DNA of 64,000 bases, from assembly GCA_017311185.1 (NCBI GenBank), contig JAESUZ010001525.1:434001-498000 (forward strand), given 5' to 3'. Every line of letters begins with the position of its first letter. Position 1 is the first letter of the stretch. The DNA comes from Proteles cristata cristata (lineage: Eukaryota > Chordata > Mammalia > Carnivora > Hyaenidae). Below are positions 1-11,188 of this stretch, piece after piece. The notes under the pieces were generated by a model. The model saw only the letters and a program-made list of their open reading frames with translations, was not told the DNA's origin and ran no database searches. Position numbers and translations under genes: made by a program.

Positions 1-540
1 TAACATATGACATAAAGATTTATTTGAGGTAGATTTGATTTACAGAATAGCAGCTGCTATAATACACCTCACAAGTACAATGGATACTTCACTTCTTTAC
101 TGTGCAGCTGATTTTTTTAATGCATTGGGAAAGACTTGCCCTTCCTTTCCCTTGGATTTCTTTAGTTCAAAGTCATGCCTAATTAATAGCTCAAAAAACA
201 AAACTAAACAAAAACTCCTCCCTTCTATTTCTAGAAGAGATTATATTATTTCATTTTATATAGAAACCCAGCAGAATAATTACCCAAGCCCATTCTCCTT
301 TTAGTACTGGGAAAACTCCAGGTGGCAGAATTGATAGATACCTTTAATACTAAAATCAATTAACACACAAGTCTTTATTGATTTCAATGGCTACTAAGTG
401 CTCTATGGAATTCCTAAGACAAGGCCTCATCTCTGACATTTAGAAAGTCTTTGGAGAACTAAGACTATCACATGTGAAACAAATTAGGGAAGTCTTTCTG
501 AATCTGAAAATGTGTTACCTTGGTGTTTTTGTCCATCTTG
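1..540. other. unassigned AT-rich DNA
   Basis: No repeat family, splice-flanked exon or conserved-looking frame was recognised here. The one frame (35-304, + strand, 89 codons) has low-complexity composition and no recognisable domain, so I treat it as chance. Confidence 0.6.
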
Positions 541-552
541 ATCAGTCACGAA

Positions 553-619
553 GATAGATAGATATATAAATTTCTCATCTTTATCTCTCATTATATTATC
601 TGTCTGTCTGTCTGTCTGA
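553..619. repeat. short GATA and (TCTG)5 microsatellites
   Basis: A short GATA-type run near 553-568 is followed by five TCTG units at 600-619. Both are simple tandem repeats. Confidence 0.8.
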
Positions 620-697
620 CTTCAATGTTGGGTGAGCAGTGACCTGGGTCATGGAGATGACCCTTCCACAATTTCACTCTTTGCTGTCACTTAGAAA

Positions 698-890
698 TGT
701 ACACCTCACTCCAGCGATGACAAAATTTGTTCATATTCTGGCCATACACAATGCTCTCTCAGGCCTTTGAACTTTTACACTGTCTTTTCTAAATGAAATG
801 CACTGCCTTTGCTACATTTTCTGGGAAATTCCACCGTCTTATTTATTAGATCTCCAAATTTAAACATTCTCTCTTCTAGGTGGCACATCC
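698..890 (+). mobile_element. L2 LINE fragment (3' region)
   Basis: The order of short motifs ('ggcctttgaac', then a 'gcactgcctttgc' block, then the 'ctgggaaattcc' block) follows the sense 3' region of the ancient mammalian LINE L2. Heavily diverged, with no coding capacity. Confidence 0.6.
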
Positions 891-1790
891 CAACATCTCC
901 AGGCTAGTGGACTAATAGTAAAGTTTAATCTGCAAACAAGGTATTCTAGAAATATGCATTATGTCAAATAATATTTATTATATTTCTACAGATGAGAAAT
1001 ATCCATTACAGAAAGTTAAATAGTTTTCATAGTTAGGTTACAAACCTAAACATTGAATTTAGAGACTGCCTTTAAGCAGTCTGTTACACTTTGCATTGCC
1101 AAGACATCAGTGCAGCAAGGAGTAGGTAACTGGTACTTAATGTTATTTGTCTGTATAGATACTCATCACATCTTCCAGCATGGCATCCATCCGGTCCTGG
1201 ATCAATCACCTTTATAAGTCTCCAAGGAGATGTCTCTCATTATCCTTTAAGTGTTCTTTTTAAGTGATCTTTCTTTGCTCTTTCCATGCTTTTACTGGGC
1301 ATCCAGGAAGATGTCTGCTTCCGCGTCATAGTGGGTTGATGCGATTGCTCTGAGTCTGTCTACCATTATGTCTGCCTAGAACCAGTGAAGAGTCAGGTCC
1401 TCCCTTGTGGGTCTAGTTGGGCTCTACCCAGGAGGCAAGGAACTGCTCCTGGATCCAACACATTCACTTGATACTTTGTCCTGTGAATTAGTTCAGAAGG
1501 CATCTTCTTGTGAAGGTAAATGATATCTACTTGTTTGTGAATTGTCCCACACTACTTTTTTTTTTTTTTGCCCTACATCTAAAGAATAATTTTCTTGTCT
1601 GGTGGGAGGAAGCCTTGCTCTTACTCATTATGATGGTTTCCTCCGAATCATTTTTATGGACCAGGAGTCCTTTCTGCTTTCTCAGGGTGATTTGACACTC
1701 AAAAGGCAGGAAAAGGCATCCTGTTCTGAAAGCAATGAGAACAGACCTGCCTAGCTGCCTGCATGTGCAGAAGGGTAGCACAGGAATTTT
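891..1790. other. unassigned DNA
   Basis: No element recognised. It contains a 15-base T run near 1555-1569 and two overlapping frames on opposite strands (1510-1695 and 1527-1781) with no recognisable domain. Confidence 0.55.
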
Positions 1791-1794
1791 AAGT

Positions 1795-2240
1795 TGGCCA
1801 AATCCAAGAAACTATCCTCCATTAACTTGTATTTCTCTACTATTAGCTTTCAAAGCAGCCTTAACCTGCCCCATAATAAGTTTCATGCTGCCGGGGCGCC
1901 AGGGTGGCTTAGTCGGTTAAGCGGCCGACTTTCACTTAGGTCATGATCTCGCGGTTCGTGGGTTCGAGCCCCGCGTCGGGCTCTGTGCTGACTGCCAGCT
2001 CAGAGCCTGGAGCCTGTTTCAGTCTGTGACTCCCTCTCTCTCTGACCCTCCCTTGCTCGCGCTGTCTCTCTCTCTCTCTCCTAGAAATAAAAAATATTTT
2101 AAAAAAAATAATAATAAGTTTCATGCTGCCTATCTTACCAGGTTTTAAGCCCCGTGAAGGCAGAGAGCATGCCTTTATTTTCACTACTTGATCAGTGGTA
2201 AGCTCTTCATTAAAAATTGATGGATAAATCAATATATTGT
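1795..2240 (+). mobile_element. L2 LINE fragment split by a SINE
   Basis: The flanks of the SINE at 1893-2110 read together as the L2 3' end: a 'ttttaagccccgtgaaggcag' segment corresponding to the L2 'gtaagctccatgagggcag' motif, followed by a degraded 3' terminus. The SINE therefore landed in an older L2. Confidence 0.6.
1893..2110 (+). mobile_element. SINEC element, full length, young subfamily
   Basis: A tRNA-derived head starts with ggggcgcc. The Pol III A-box region (tggcttagtcggttaag) and B box (ggttcgagccc) are visible, followed by the tRNA-unrelated 'gggctctgtgctgactgccagctc' body, a CT-rich stretch and an A-rich tail. It is bounded by an exact 20 bp target-site duplication, ataataagtttcatgctgcc, at 1873-1892 and 2111-2130. 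Intact CpGs suggest recent insertion. Confidence 0.97.
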
Positions 2241-2245
2241 CCAGT

Positions 2246-3390
2246 TGGACCACTGTGGAAGGCTTTTAGCCTAGCTTAGTAGATCATTCTATGACTTGAA
2301 AAAAACAAAGCACCCATTTTGAATTGGGTGGGCTCGTTCAACATAGATTCCTAAACTTAATTTCTGGTTTTGATCTCTGTTCTTATTTGAATACAGGATA
2401 TTTCTTTTCCTTCTAAATGACATCCAGTGGCATGGAGTAAGAAACCTACATATCTGTGTGATTATGAGAACTGCAGAGAGTCTTGACATAAACACTGTAT
2501 TTAAATTCCTGTATTGAGAGTCTTGTTCAGACTTAACATGGCTTCAGGCAGTCTAAGACCACATTCCTGAGACAGTCTTGCCTCCTTTTCAGTTTCTGTC
2601 TGGAAAAACTCAGGGCGGGCAAAAGAATTTACTGTTTGTTAGAGCCATTTCTGGATGACAGGGTCCTGACCTTCCTTTCACAGGACGTTGACTAAAAAGG
2701 ACTTATAATTGTGAGTTCTCTTCTCTCTGCCTTTGAGATGTGTACACATCCCTTACAACTTAGAAGAGTCTTTTTCCAAGATCCTAAATCCATTCCCCTG
2801 AAATATAATCATCAGGAAGGAGATGTGGCCTCTGTTTTTGAATCTCTGTGGGAGAATTAGAAAGCTAACATCCATAATTGCCAGCAAGCAGACATGCTGG
2901 CCTCATCACATTGACACTGAACAACCGTTTGTAATTTTGAGGCCTCACTTTCCCCCTTAATTGCATCTTTGTTCTTCCTTTAAAATGCCCAGTCACATCT
3001 ATGCAAGTCAAATCGAATGAAGCTCAGCTCTTTCTCCTACTGCCAATAGTTACTGATTAAAATCTGTTTCCATGGCTTCAGCTGATGTCTGGCTTTGTTT
3101 GTCTTTGACAGTTATCACATATGCATGTGTTTGTTGTGTAATGAGTAACGGTTTTAACGTTCAGAAGTAAAGAGAAGTTCGAAGACCATGTTCACACAGT
3201 GATAGAACCAGAGCATCAATTTGAGAGAGGAGCTGGGAACCATATTGAAAATATTTCTATAGTGTTCGCCCTATGTGGCTTTGTGATATTTGTACTCCAG
3301 GAAGCACAGAATATAGACAGAGAAATAATGAGCTAACCATGTGCTAGGATGACTGCTTTTACATGAACTCCTGATTTCAGAGTAATGTCA
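2246..3390. other. unassigned DNA
   Basis: No repeat family or gene recognised. No reading frame longer than about 70 codons is present. Confidence 0.55.
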
Positions 3391-3394
3391 GTGA

Positions 3395-3598
3395 TAACTG
3401 ACCTTTATGGATTGCTTACTCCATATATCCCAGGCACTGTGCTAAAACAGGACATGCATTATCTCATTTAATCCCCCTAAGAACCCCACAATGGAGGTAT
3501 AACTTTCCCAAAGTCATAAAGTTAGTGAGAAACTAAACCAGTACTCAAATCAACCCTTGACCTCAAAGACCATGTACTTAATCCCCAAAACTTCCTGG
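3395..3598 (+). mobile_element. MIR SINE, decayed
   Basis: Core and 3' MIR motifs are recognisable in order: 'ggattgcttactccatatatcccaggcactgtgct', 'tctcatttaatcc', 'aagtcataaagttagtgag' and the terminal 'ccatgtacttaat' block. A MIR-internal deletion removes part of the 'ttttacagatgagg' segment. Confidence 0.8.
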
Positions 3599-3615
3599 CT
3601 CCACTATATCACCGA

Positions 3616-3645
3616 AAAAGAAAAAAGAAAAAAAAGAAAAAAACA
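3616..3645 (+). repeat. A-rich low-complexity tract
   Basis: Runs of A interrupted by single G residues, directly after the MIR at 3395-3598. Confidence 0.85.
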
Positions 3646-3649
3646 AGTA

Positions 3650-4250
3650 CACAAATAACAGTAGTTCAAGGATAGTGTATGGTACATATCATGAATATAA
3701 GCAGAAAAGATAGCACTTACATTGGGAATTTTTAATAATCATGAAATCAACGAAGGGACAGTAATTAACACTATTTTTATTACACTTTCCATGAACCCAG
3801 AAAACCTCACTATTTTTCTGGAGAATCTGAGCTTTCATTTTAGAAATGCAATTAATTATCCCTGTATCCTATTAGCTGTTGGCTGATATTTTATATACTT
3901 AATTTCCCCTCTTTTCTTTTTCTTTGTGTTTGCTTCCCTTGAATTGTTTTCATAGACTTGAGTAAATCTGCACACTGACTTTGAGCAGAGCACACCACTC
4001 AAGATAGTAACACAGGTAGATAAGAAAGTAACCTTGAGTTGCAATGTTATAGTGATGCACACAGCCTCAGATCCAACCAATCCTTTGGTTGGCTGGATTC
4101 ATTACTCTGAGTGAGCCCTGAACACTGGGAATCATTATCTTTATTCTCTCTTGACATTAACTGAAAAAAAATCTAAGTCAGACACTGCTTCTTAATCACT
4201 CAGTGTCAAGAAGTGTTACAATCACCAAATGTTTCTTTTATTACTAATCT
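3650..4250. other. unassigned DNA with one small hairpin
   Basis: No element recognised. A perfect 8 bp inverted repeat (ccaaccaa / ttggttgg) with a TCCT loop lies at 4073-4092. The overlapping 74-codon minus-strand frame (3856-4080) has no recognisable domain. Confidence 0.5.
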
Positions 4251-4254
4251 TCCT

Positions 4255-4259
4255 AAAAA

Positions 4260-4290
<31 letters not shown>

Positions 4291-4306
4291 GAAAAGAAAA
4301 AAAGCT
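4255..4306 (+). repeat. A-run plus (GAA)n microsatellite
   Basis: Fourteen A residues lead into about seven GAA units and then an A/G-rich tail. (GAA)n tracts are purine-rich and potentially triplex-forming. Confidence 0.92.
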
Positions 4307-5030
4307 AAGTGAGACTCTGTCTCTTAGCCACATCTGGCACATTGAAATGAGTGATTTTCAAAAGCACTTTTCAAGTCGGTTGGCCTCCTAACCTGGACAA
4401 AGGTGTGCCAGCCTCCATTTTCTTAGAGATCCAGTGGCTTCGTCCATGCAGCCAAACCACTAACTGGTCCATCCTGCTTCAGAAATCATTAAAAGAAAAA
4501 GTTCAAATTAGCATCTACTGATAACAGCATGGGCAAACAGAAGATTCTGGAATATGACCTACATTCTGCACTGGGCTCTATACCTTTGTAAAGGTACTTT
4601 ATGGCCCCGTAGAGTGAGATGACAGGGTATTGTCAGAGTAAGGATGAAGAGATTGTCTTCTATAAACTCATTTCTTCAGTAATTGCCAATAATGTAGTGT
4701 ATAAAGATACAGGATACAGTGATGCAGTATACATTTAACTGGAAAGAGACTTAGGAAATTCTCTAGTCAGTAAGGAAGGGTGAGGAAAAACTAGGTATTT
4801 CAATCAGATGTAATCCAACCAAAAGACATTGGGGAGAGGATTTAACTCTTCCAAGCCTTAGTTTCCAATGTATAAAATGGACATAAGTGTTCTTACAATA
4901 TGATGGTATTAAATTAGCTAATATTCAGCATACTACCTGGCATCTGGTAATGCTCAAAAACTTGTAGCTAATTGTTTTAGTATTATCTTCATCCTTATCC
5001 TCATCACTATCTTCTCCACAAGCGATCACC
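4307..5030. other. unassigned DNA
   Basis: No element recognised. A short segment near 4861-4980 has weak MIR-like character ('tataaaatggacataa', 'taatgctcaaaaactt') but I could not align it well enough to call. Confidence 0.45.
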
Positions 5031-5211
5031 AAACTAAATCCAGCCACCCAAGTCTGGTATGTGACTTGTTTTTGTAAATAAAACTTTATTGGAACATAGT
5101 CACAACCAATTGATAACGTGTTGCCTGTGGCTGTTTCTCTCTATGAGAGTGGAGATGAATAGTTATAGTAGAGACTTTTACAGAAAAAAATTGGCGTTCC
5201 TGATCAGGGGT
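5031..5211 (-). mobile_element. hAT-Charlie-type DNA transposon remnant
   Basis: A 'tgtaaataaaactttattggaaca' segment, 'gtgttgcctgtggctg', 'atagtagagacttttacag' and a terminal 'tcaggggt' follow a widespread non-autonomous hAT-Charlie family (MER1 type as I recall; the subfamily name is uncertain). The copy is missing parts of both termini and encodes no transposase. Confidence 0.75.
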
Positions 5212-6045
5212 GCCGAAGCTCTTGCAATATGATGGAAGATAACAAAAGCAAACTCTGGTTTTGCCCTATCCATGTCATGTTTAAAGTTTTGCATATGATT
5301 GTATTATAAAAATTTTGAGGAAAAGAGAAAACAGAATTGAAGTTAAACAAACTAGACTGCTGACATTTTTTTAAAAAATATTTTTTCTGAAGGGGAAGGT
5401 AGATTGGGGCAGGAAGAAAGGGTAGAAGGATCTATCAGATAGGTAGCATTGCTCTGGTAGAGAGACATATTAGCACAAAAGGATATAGGTATCTGTGGAA
5501 CTATAAGTAGCTGTCAGCTGACAGAGCATGGAGAACGGAGTTGGGAGCACAGAGTTGGAAGACCAAATTAGGCAGCTGAATGGCAGCCAAGTCATGCCTG
5601 CCACTGGATATTATCTTAAGGAACCCTCCGGACTTGTAGGAAATGGGGAATTGCAAAGGGTAGAAAACAAAAACGACATTGTCAGTTATTCTTTTGGTTT
5701 CATTCACTTGATGAAGGTAATGCAAAAATAATTAGCAGATAATGAAATGGAGGCCAGGAGAAGATCTGGGAAGTGATATTGATGGTACAGATAACATGTT
5801 AAATAGTCAACTGTTGCCAAGACTAGAAAACTTTAGGAAATTCAGACTGATGAGAAAGTCAGTAGACATTTTTTTTTTTTTTGGATTTTGAATTCATTTG
5901 TTTTTGATTTGTGCAAATCTAAATCAAGACAGCTGCAATGTCCTGTGAAGAAAGTATTAATGAAGGACTAGGACATGCTCCCTTTGCAGTAGGAAAGGGA
6001 GTATCCGCATACAATTGCATGAATGCCAGGATCTTGGTGGTAGCA
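5212..6045. other. unassigned DNA
   Basis: No family recognised. Two overlapping frames on opposite strands (5528-5731 + and 5501-5725 -) cover the same 200 bases and show no domain. A 13-base T run lies near 5870. Confidence 0.5.
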
Positions 6046-6240
6046 GAAATAACTATTAGTCTGTATTTGTTGAATGCTAAACATTGAGCCAGTAGTTTCA
6101 TAGGCATTAGTTCTTATAATACAGTAACCATTTCTGTTGTACAAATAAGAGCACTGATGGTTAGGAAAGTGGAGTAGTGTGCCTAAAGTTACATGGGCAG
6201 TAAATGGCATAGGTCAGGTTTGGACATAAATCTCATCTCT
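6046..6240 (+). mobile_element. MIR SINE, decayed
   Basis: MIR landmarks are in order: 'tgttgaatgctaaacattgagcc', 'cataggcattagttctta', 'tgtacaaataagagcactga', 'cctaaagttacatgggcagtaaatggca' and 'caggtttggacataaa'. Diverged and non-functional. Confidence 0.75.
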
Positions 6241-6293
6241 CTTTCATAAAATGCATGATTCATAAGTACAGAATACTTTATCTTCTTTTTTTA

Positions 6294-6521
6294 AATAAAA
6301 TTTTTTAATGTTTACTTTTGAGAGAGAGGAAGACAAAGTGTGAGTGGGGGAAGGGCGGAGACAGAGGGAGACACAGAATGTGAAGCAGGCTCCAGGCTCT
6401 GAGCTGTCAGCAGAGGGCCTGATGTGGGCCCCAAATCCATGAACTGCGAGATTATGACCTAGCTGAAGTCAGATCTTGACTGGGCCTAACTGCCTAATGG
6501 ACTGAGCCGCCCAGGTGCTCC
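6294..6521 (-). mobile_element. SINEC element, older copy
   Basis: A reverse-oriented SINE: T-rich start, GA-rich stretch, 'ggctccaggctctgagctgtcagca' body and a degenerate tRNA head ending 'cgcccaggtgctc'. Imperfect duplications near 6279-6293 (tatcttcttttttta) and 6522-6536 (taccttctgttttta) bound it. Confidence 0.92.
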
Positions 6522-6675
6522 TACCTTCTGTTTTTAAAATGACGATCATACAGTAAACATTCAATAAATATTTAATAGATGATGAATGGAAAATTTTGTG
6601 AATAATTTGGAATTTCATGCCAATAACCTTCTGTAATATAGTACCTCCTCACTATTATAAAATTTTCACTGTTCA

Positions 6676-6901
6676 GGGGCGCCTGGGTGGCTTAGTCGGT
6701 TAAGCGTCCGACTTTCGCTTAGGTCATGATCTCGCGGTTCGTGGGTTCGAGCCCCGCGTCGGGCTCTGTGCTGACTGCCAGCTCAGAGCCTGGAGCCTGT
6801 TTCAGTCTGTGACTCTCCCTCTCTGACCCTCCCCTGCTCACGCTGTCTCTCTGTCTCTCTCTCCTAGAAATAAATAAAAATATTAAAAAAAAAATAAATA
6901 A
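6676..6901 (+). mobile_element. SINEC element, full length, young subfamily
   Basis: Head ggggcgcctgggtggc, intact A/B boxes, the 'ctgactgccagctcagagcc' body and the CTCCTAGAAATAAA tail junction. It has an exact 19 bp duplication, ataaaattttcactgttca, at 6657-6675 and 6902-6920. Nearly identical to the copies at 1893, 41319 and 54054. Confidence 0.97.
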
Positions 6902-7034
6902 ATAAAATTTTCACTGTTCATTAATTGATGAAAAAAGATCCAGATTTTTCTGTGCATGTAATTATGTCAGAGATGATTCAGTTTACCTGAAAAAATACTT
7001 AAGTCCCTTCCTTCTATTAGCCTAATATATTCAA

Positions 7035-7215
7035 GTACATTTAATAGGTGATCAAGAAGTTCAACATGCATCATCTGATTTAATCTTTGTGACAACCTCA
7101 TAAAGTTTTTTTTTTTTTCTATTTTATAGATGAAACACTGGGTCTTAGAGCAGTTAGCTACCTGGAGTTACACAACTAAAAATCTCCATGTCCTTTCCAC
7201 TCTATCAGTGGGCTA
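7035..7215 (+). mobile_element. MIR SINE, decayed
   Basis: 'catctgatttaatctttgtgacaacc', then a T-run-expanded 'attttatagatgaaacactgggtct', then 'gcagttagctac' and 'agttacacaactaa' follow the MIR core and 3' half. Confidence 0.75.
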
Positions 7216-7232
7216 TCCACTCTGTCTACTTA

Positions 7233-7394
7233 GGGGCTACTCTATGGCTCAATAACTTAACCATGACTCTTGTTTGCAGCTCAGGTTATGATCTTGCAGT
7301 TCATAAGTTCGAGCTCCACATTGGGCCCTTCACTGGCAGTGTGGAGCCTGCTTGAGATTCTCTGTCTCTCTCAAAAATTAGTAACATTAAAAAA
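7233..7394 (+). mobile_element. old SINEC copy, internally shortened
   Basis: Follows the older carnivoran SINE consensus ('gcagctcaggttatgatct', 'gttcataagttcgagctccacattgggcccttcactggcagtgtggagcctgcttgagattctc') with a CT-poor, A-rich end. The 'cttcactggcagtg' version of the body marks an older subfamily than the young copies. Confidence 0.85.
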
Positions 7395-7449
7395 AATTAC
7401 TTAAAAAAACTACCTATATAGAGGGCAAAACCATAGAGCTGTGAGAGGT

Positions 7450-8065
7450 GCAATTTTTTTCACTTTTTATTGAAGTATAGTATATAGGTATGTATATATA
7501 TCTACACAAACCGTAATTGTACAGCTCAGTAAATTTCCATACATCCGTGCAACCAGCATTCAGATCAAGAAGAATCAGAATATTATTAGTGCCACGAGAT
7601 ATCTCTTGTAATCTACTCAAATCACTAACTCTCCCTTGAGGGTAAAATATTCTGTCTTATAATAGGATAGATTCCCTTGGCTTGTTTTGTATTTTATATA
7701 AATGGAAGCAGGAAGTATGTATTCTTTTGTATCTGATGATTTTTTTCTCATTATTATGTTTGGAATGTTCATTACTATTGTGTGTGGTGTAGTTATTTAT
7801 TTTCCTGGCTTTTTCATTTTTTACTATTTGAATGTTTTGCCATTATTTAAAAACATCTGTTCCAGTGTTGATGTCATTTGGGTAGTGTGTAGTTTGAAAT
7901 TTGAAAATTATTTGAATTCAAATATTGCTGCTGTGAAGATTCTTAACCAGTGTTTTTTTTGGTAAACATGTATATGCATTTCTGTTGAGTATATAATTAG
8001 CAATAGAATATGTGGGTCAGATAAGGTTTTGCCACAGAGCTTTATGCACTTTTTCTCTTGTTTGT
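7450..8065 (-). mobile_element. L1 LINE, old, antisense 3' region
   Basis: Antisense L1 (L1M-type) landmarks: 'tttttattgaagtatag' start, 'tgtacagctcagtaaattt', 'tccgtgcaaccagca', 'tatataaatggaagca', then 'attgctgctgtgaagatt' and 'tttctgttgagtatata'. Many indels. The 87-codon frame at 7702-7965 is an antisense reading of this element. Confidence 0.75.
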
Positions 8066-8800
8066 ATTTATTTACTTTTCTATATTCTTACTGATCAATC
8101 TGGGCTTGATTATGTTCAGAAGAATTAGGAATGGTATAAGCATGTATATTTGGGGGGAAGCTGGGTCTAATTAACTGTTACATACTCTTAAGAGGTCGGT
8201 CAGGATATCCCATCGACTAGTTGTATTGTATTGGACCCCCAGGACAGTGGTAAATCTGCCTCTTGAAGGCCACTTATTTCATTTTACTCTGGTCCTTGAC
8301 ACATGGGTCTGCCTCAGTTCTTCCACTTGATCCATTGAAAGGCTATTGCTCTAGAGAATTACAGGTCTTTTGAGGAATCCTACAACCAATGATCCAGCCT
8401 CTTCATGTTCATCGCTGAATTGTCTTCCTTGTATATTAGTAAGACATAAAGGGAAATGACCTCAAAAAAACTAGGAAAAGAATCTGTTTGCCCTTTACCC
8501 ATTATGATCATTTCTCTCCTCTATGTGGATATTTCCACAATGATTTGGAATTTCTGCCTTCTCAATTGCATCTAATTAGATCAGTATTCTATTAGAATAC
8601 TAATTGAATCTAATTAGATTAGTATTCTATTACAATACTTTTCTCATAAGTTGGTATAATCTTAGCTAAAGGTTAATGTTAAGTCTACATAGATATCCAT
8701 ATGGACTGGGAAGTAGAGAATTCCCATCTACATTTTGTACCTAAACACCTAAATGATTTAGGGTTTTTAGGGTACACCATGGGGTATGTATTGTAGTAGT
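8066..8800. other. unassigned DNA containing a 38 bp tandem duplication
   Basis: Apart from the duplication at 8564-8639, nothing was recognised. A segment around 8190-8460 has the composition of an old LTR element, but I could not assign it. Confidence 0.45.
8564..8639. repeat. 38 bp tandem duplication
   Basis: Units 8564-8601 and 8602-8639 are directly adjacent and differ at three positions. Each unit also contains a near-palindromic 'agtattctattagaatact'-like core. Confidence 0.95.
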
Positions 8801-8912
8801 GTTGTATGGTGACAAATGGCAGCTACGCTCGTGATGGGCATAGCATAAGGTGTACTGTTGAATCACTATTCTGCACACCTGGAACTATCATAACTTTGTG
8901 TGTCAGCTAAAA
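8801..8912 (+). mobile_element. L1 3' UTR fragment
   Basis: 'gttgtatggtgacaaatggcagctac', 'gttgaatcactattctgcacacctg' and 'aactttgtgtgtcagct' match the L1 3' end common in carnivorans and artiodactyls. No clear A tail or duplication remains. Confidence 0.65.
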
Positions 8913-9326
8913 ACAGTTTTCAAAATCATCTAAGATTTATCTAGTCAAATATTATCTGTAATAACATCTTTAAATAGGTGGAAAATAAGTTACCTGTCTT
9001 GTGTGGGAATGGTAGGGCAAGGCTATCTTCCCTATTACATAAACTTTGAGATCATGGCTACTAAATGACAGAAAGAATAAGAAAATGAAAGAAAAAACTT
9101 GTCATCTGATTGTCATCAGTTGTTAAATGAGTCAATGTCATTTAAAAAAGAATAAGATTGTACTTAATTGGAAGAGTAGTTGGGGACATAACCAAATACT
9201 AGGTATGGTCTTAGATTAAATACTGATGTAGATGACAAGCTATAAAGAATATTTGGCATCAACAGGGAGAAATAGAATGTGATCTAGATATCAAAGAGAT
9301 TATAATTTACCCAAGTGGGTAATAAA

Positions 9327-9366
9327 TTTTGCAGAATGACATGTATTTCAGTTATGTGCCTAGCAC
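9327..9366 (+). repeat. 40 bp dispersed repeat, copy 1
   Basis: The segment starting ttttgcagaatgacat is about 85% identical to 10894-10933. No family name could be assigned. Confidence 0.7.
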
Positions 9367-9409
9367 TATATACCATATGATCTCAAATTAGTTAACCACA
9401 TTGTATGCT

Positions 9410-9556
9410 AAATGGGTGATGGGCCTTAAGGAGGGCACTTATTGGGGTGAGTACTAGGTGTTAGATGTACAAGTGATGAACCACTAAATTCTACTCCAGA
9501 AACCATTATTACACTTAGTGTTAACTAACTTCGATTTAAATTGAAAAGAAAAAAAT
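9410..9556 (+). mobile_element. carnivoran L1 3' end, 5'-truncated
   Basis: 'gggccttaaggagggcacttattggggtgag', 'gatgaaccactaaattctactcc' and 'gtgttaactaactt' are the terminal L1 3' UTR motifs of carnivorans, ending in an A-rich tail and a short (TA)n run at 9557-9567. Confidence 0.85.
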
Positions 9557-9566
9557 ATATATATAT

Positions 9567-9865
9567 ACACGTATATGAACAAGGTTGCATAGAGAAAATC
9601 CAGAAAGATACAAGCTGAAGATATCAACAGTGATTTGGGGATGGTAGAAATGTAAAGTTTTATTATTATTATTATTAATGTTTTTAACAATTTTGCTTGT
9701 CTTTATTATCACCATTTCTACAGTGTGCAAGTTATGTTAATGAAAAGGGTGATTTTAAGGATAAACAAATATATGAGAAAATAGGTAAGGTATTTATCGG
9801 CACAGATTATCCGACAGCTGACTAATGGAAACAGCGAATCTAATAATAACAGCAAAAAATAACAT
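9567..9865. other. unassigned DNA with (TTA)n run
   Basis: A (TTA)n microsatellite lies near 9660-9677. No element recognised otherwise. Confidence 0.6.
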
Positions 9866-10085
9866 AATTAGCATCTATTAAGTGTGCAAAACACTGTACT
9901 AACTCTTGTTCCAACATCATGTCAGTTGATTTTTTCTTAAAACCTTATGAAGTAGGTATTGTCCGTCTTTACATTTTATAAGTGAGGAACCAAATATCAC
10001 AGAGATCTGCCTACTTGCTCAGGGATATAGCTAGTTAAGTGATGGGAGGTGAGATTTAAGCCCTTCTATCAGAATGCAAATAAAT
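9866..10085 (+). mobile_element. MIR SINE, near full length
   Basis: Landmarks: 'attagcatctattaagtgtgcaaaacactgtactaa', 'ttaaaaccttatgaagtaggtatt', 'acattttataagtgaggaacc', 'gctcagggatatagctagttaagtg' and 'gagatttaagccc'. One of the clearest MIRs in the window. Confidence 0.85.
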
Positions 10086-10237
10086 ACCACTTGTTTAATT
10101 ACCACATACATAGCCTCCTACCGTCCTGTTATCAACATCATCATCTCATTGGCAATCTCAATGATAGTTTCTATGGTCTAGGAGCTATAGAGATGATTCC
10201 ACAATTTGCCAAATAGGGTCTATTACATTAAAAAAAA

Positions 10238-10463
10238 AACCTGGCGAACCACAAGAGACTCTTATATAGAACAAACTGAGGATTGCTGGAAGGGAGTGGA
10301 GGGTGAGAGTGGGTTAAATGGGTGACTGACATTAAGGAGGGCACTTTTCAGCATGAACACTGGATGTCTGTCATAAGTAAGAGATGAATCACTGGGTTCC
10401 ACTCCTGAAGCCAAGAGTACACTGTATGTTAACTAATTTGAATTAATAAAAAACAAAAAAAAA
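10238..10463 (+). mobile_element. carnivoran L1 3' UTR, 5'-truncated
   Basis: 'cacaagagactcttatatagaacaaactgagg', 'ttaaatgggtgactgacattaaggagggcac', 'atgaatcactgggttccactcctgaag' and 'acactgtatgttaactaattt' are followed by an A-rich tail (to 10463). It closely parallels the 3' end of the younger L1 at 57474-58573. Confidence 0.9.
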
Positions 10464-11171
10464 CTGCTCTAGAGAAATTCTGAAAGCTGGAGTAGAAATT
10501 CTGTAAGAAGTTGGCCCTACATTCCAGGAGCTCATAATTTAGTGAGATTGTTATGAATGCAGAAAAATAATTTAGATGTGTTTATTTTTTGAAAAGTCAA
10601 TTTTATTGCCAAGAAAGAAATGGAAATAAATTTAAAACATTTTCCCGTAATATATGAATACCCTAATAAATTAAGGTGAAACACTTAACATCTTTTATAT
10701 AGATGTTTATATAAATGCTGATAGATACTTATTAAAAATGGATGTGTAGATAAAAATTTATTAATGTTTCCAGTAGATAGGGAAAAGTATGAACAGAATC
10801 TTAATTAAATACCTTCATAAATATGCATTAAGTATGCTTAAGAAGACTTCAGATATTCCCTTCTGGTTGAAAAGAACCATTCTGGGAAACAAGTTTTGCA
10901 GAATGACATATATTTCATGTATGTGCCTAACGTGATTTTAAAGTTCGCTGGAATTTATATTGCAATTAAACTAAGTTGAACGATATAAAAGTACACAGAA
11001 AAATCAGTTGTAAAAAGCAAAGGGAAAGGACAATTCATGTGAAAAAAATTTTTGGCTTTAAAATAACACTAAAATGTCAGGTTTTTCCAGTAAAGTAAGG
11101 GGACTTTACCAGTGTGATTAAAATTTTTGATTTTAGCATAGTTCAGACACAAAAGGGAAGAAAAGTATGTC
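10464..11171. other. unassigned DNA
   Basis: The only recognised item is the second copy of the 40 bp dispersed repeat at 10894-10933. A weak L2-like segment ('ccctacattccaggagctcataatttagtgaga') lies near 10513-10545. Confidence 0.5.
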
Positions 11172-11188
11172 AAGAATGTGGTGAAACT

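Noticed and set aside
1893..2110. tRNA gene-like A and B boxes
   Set aside because: They belong to the SINE head; there is no complete cloverleaf or 3' acceptor end, and the same head recurs in all SINEC copies.
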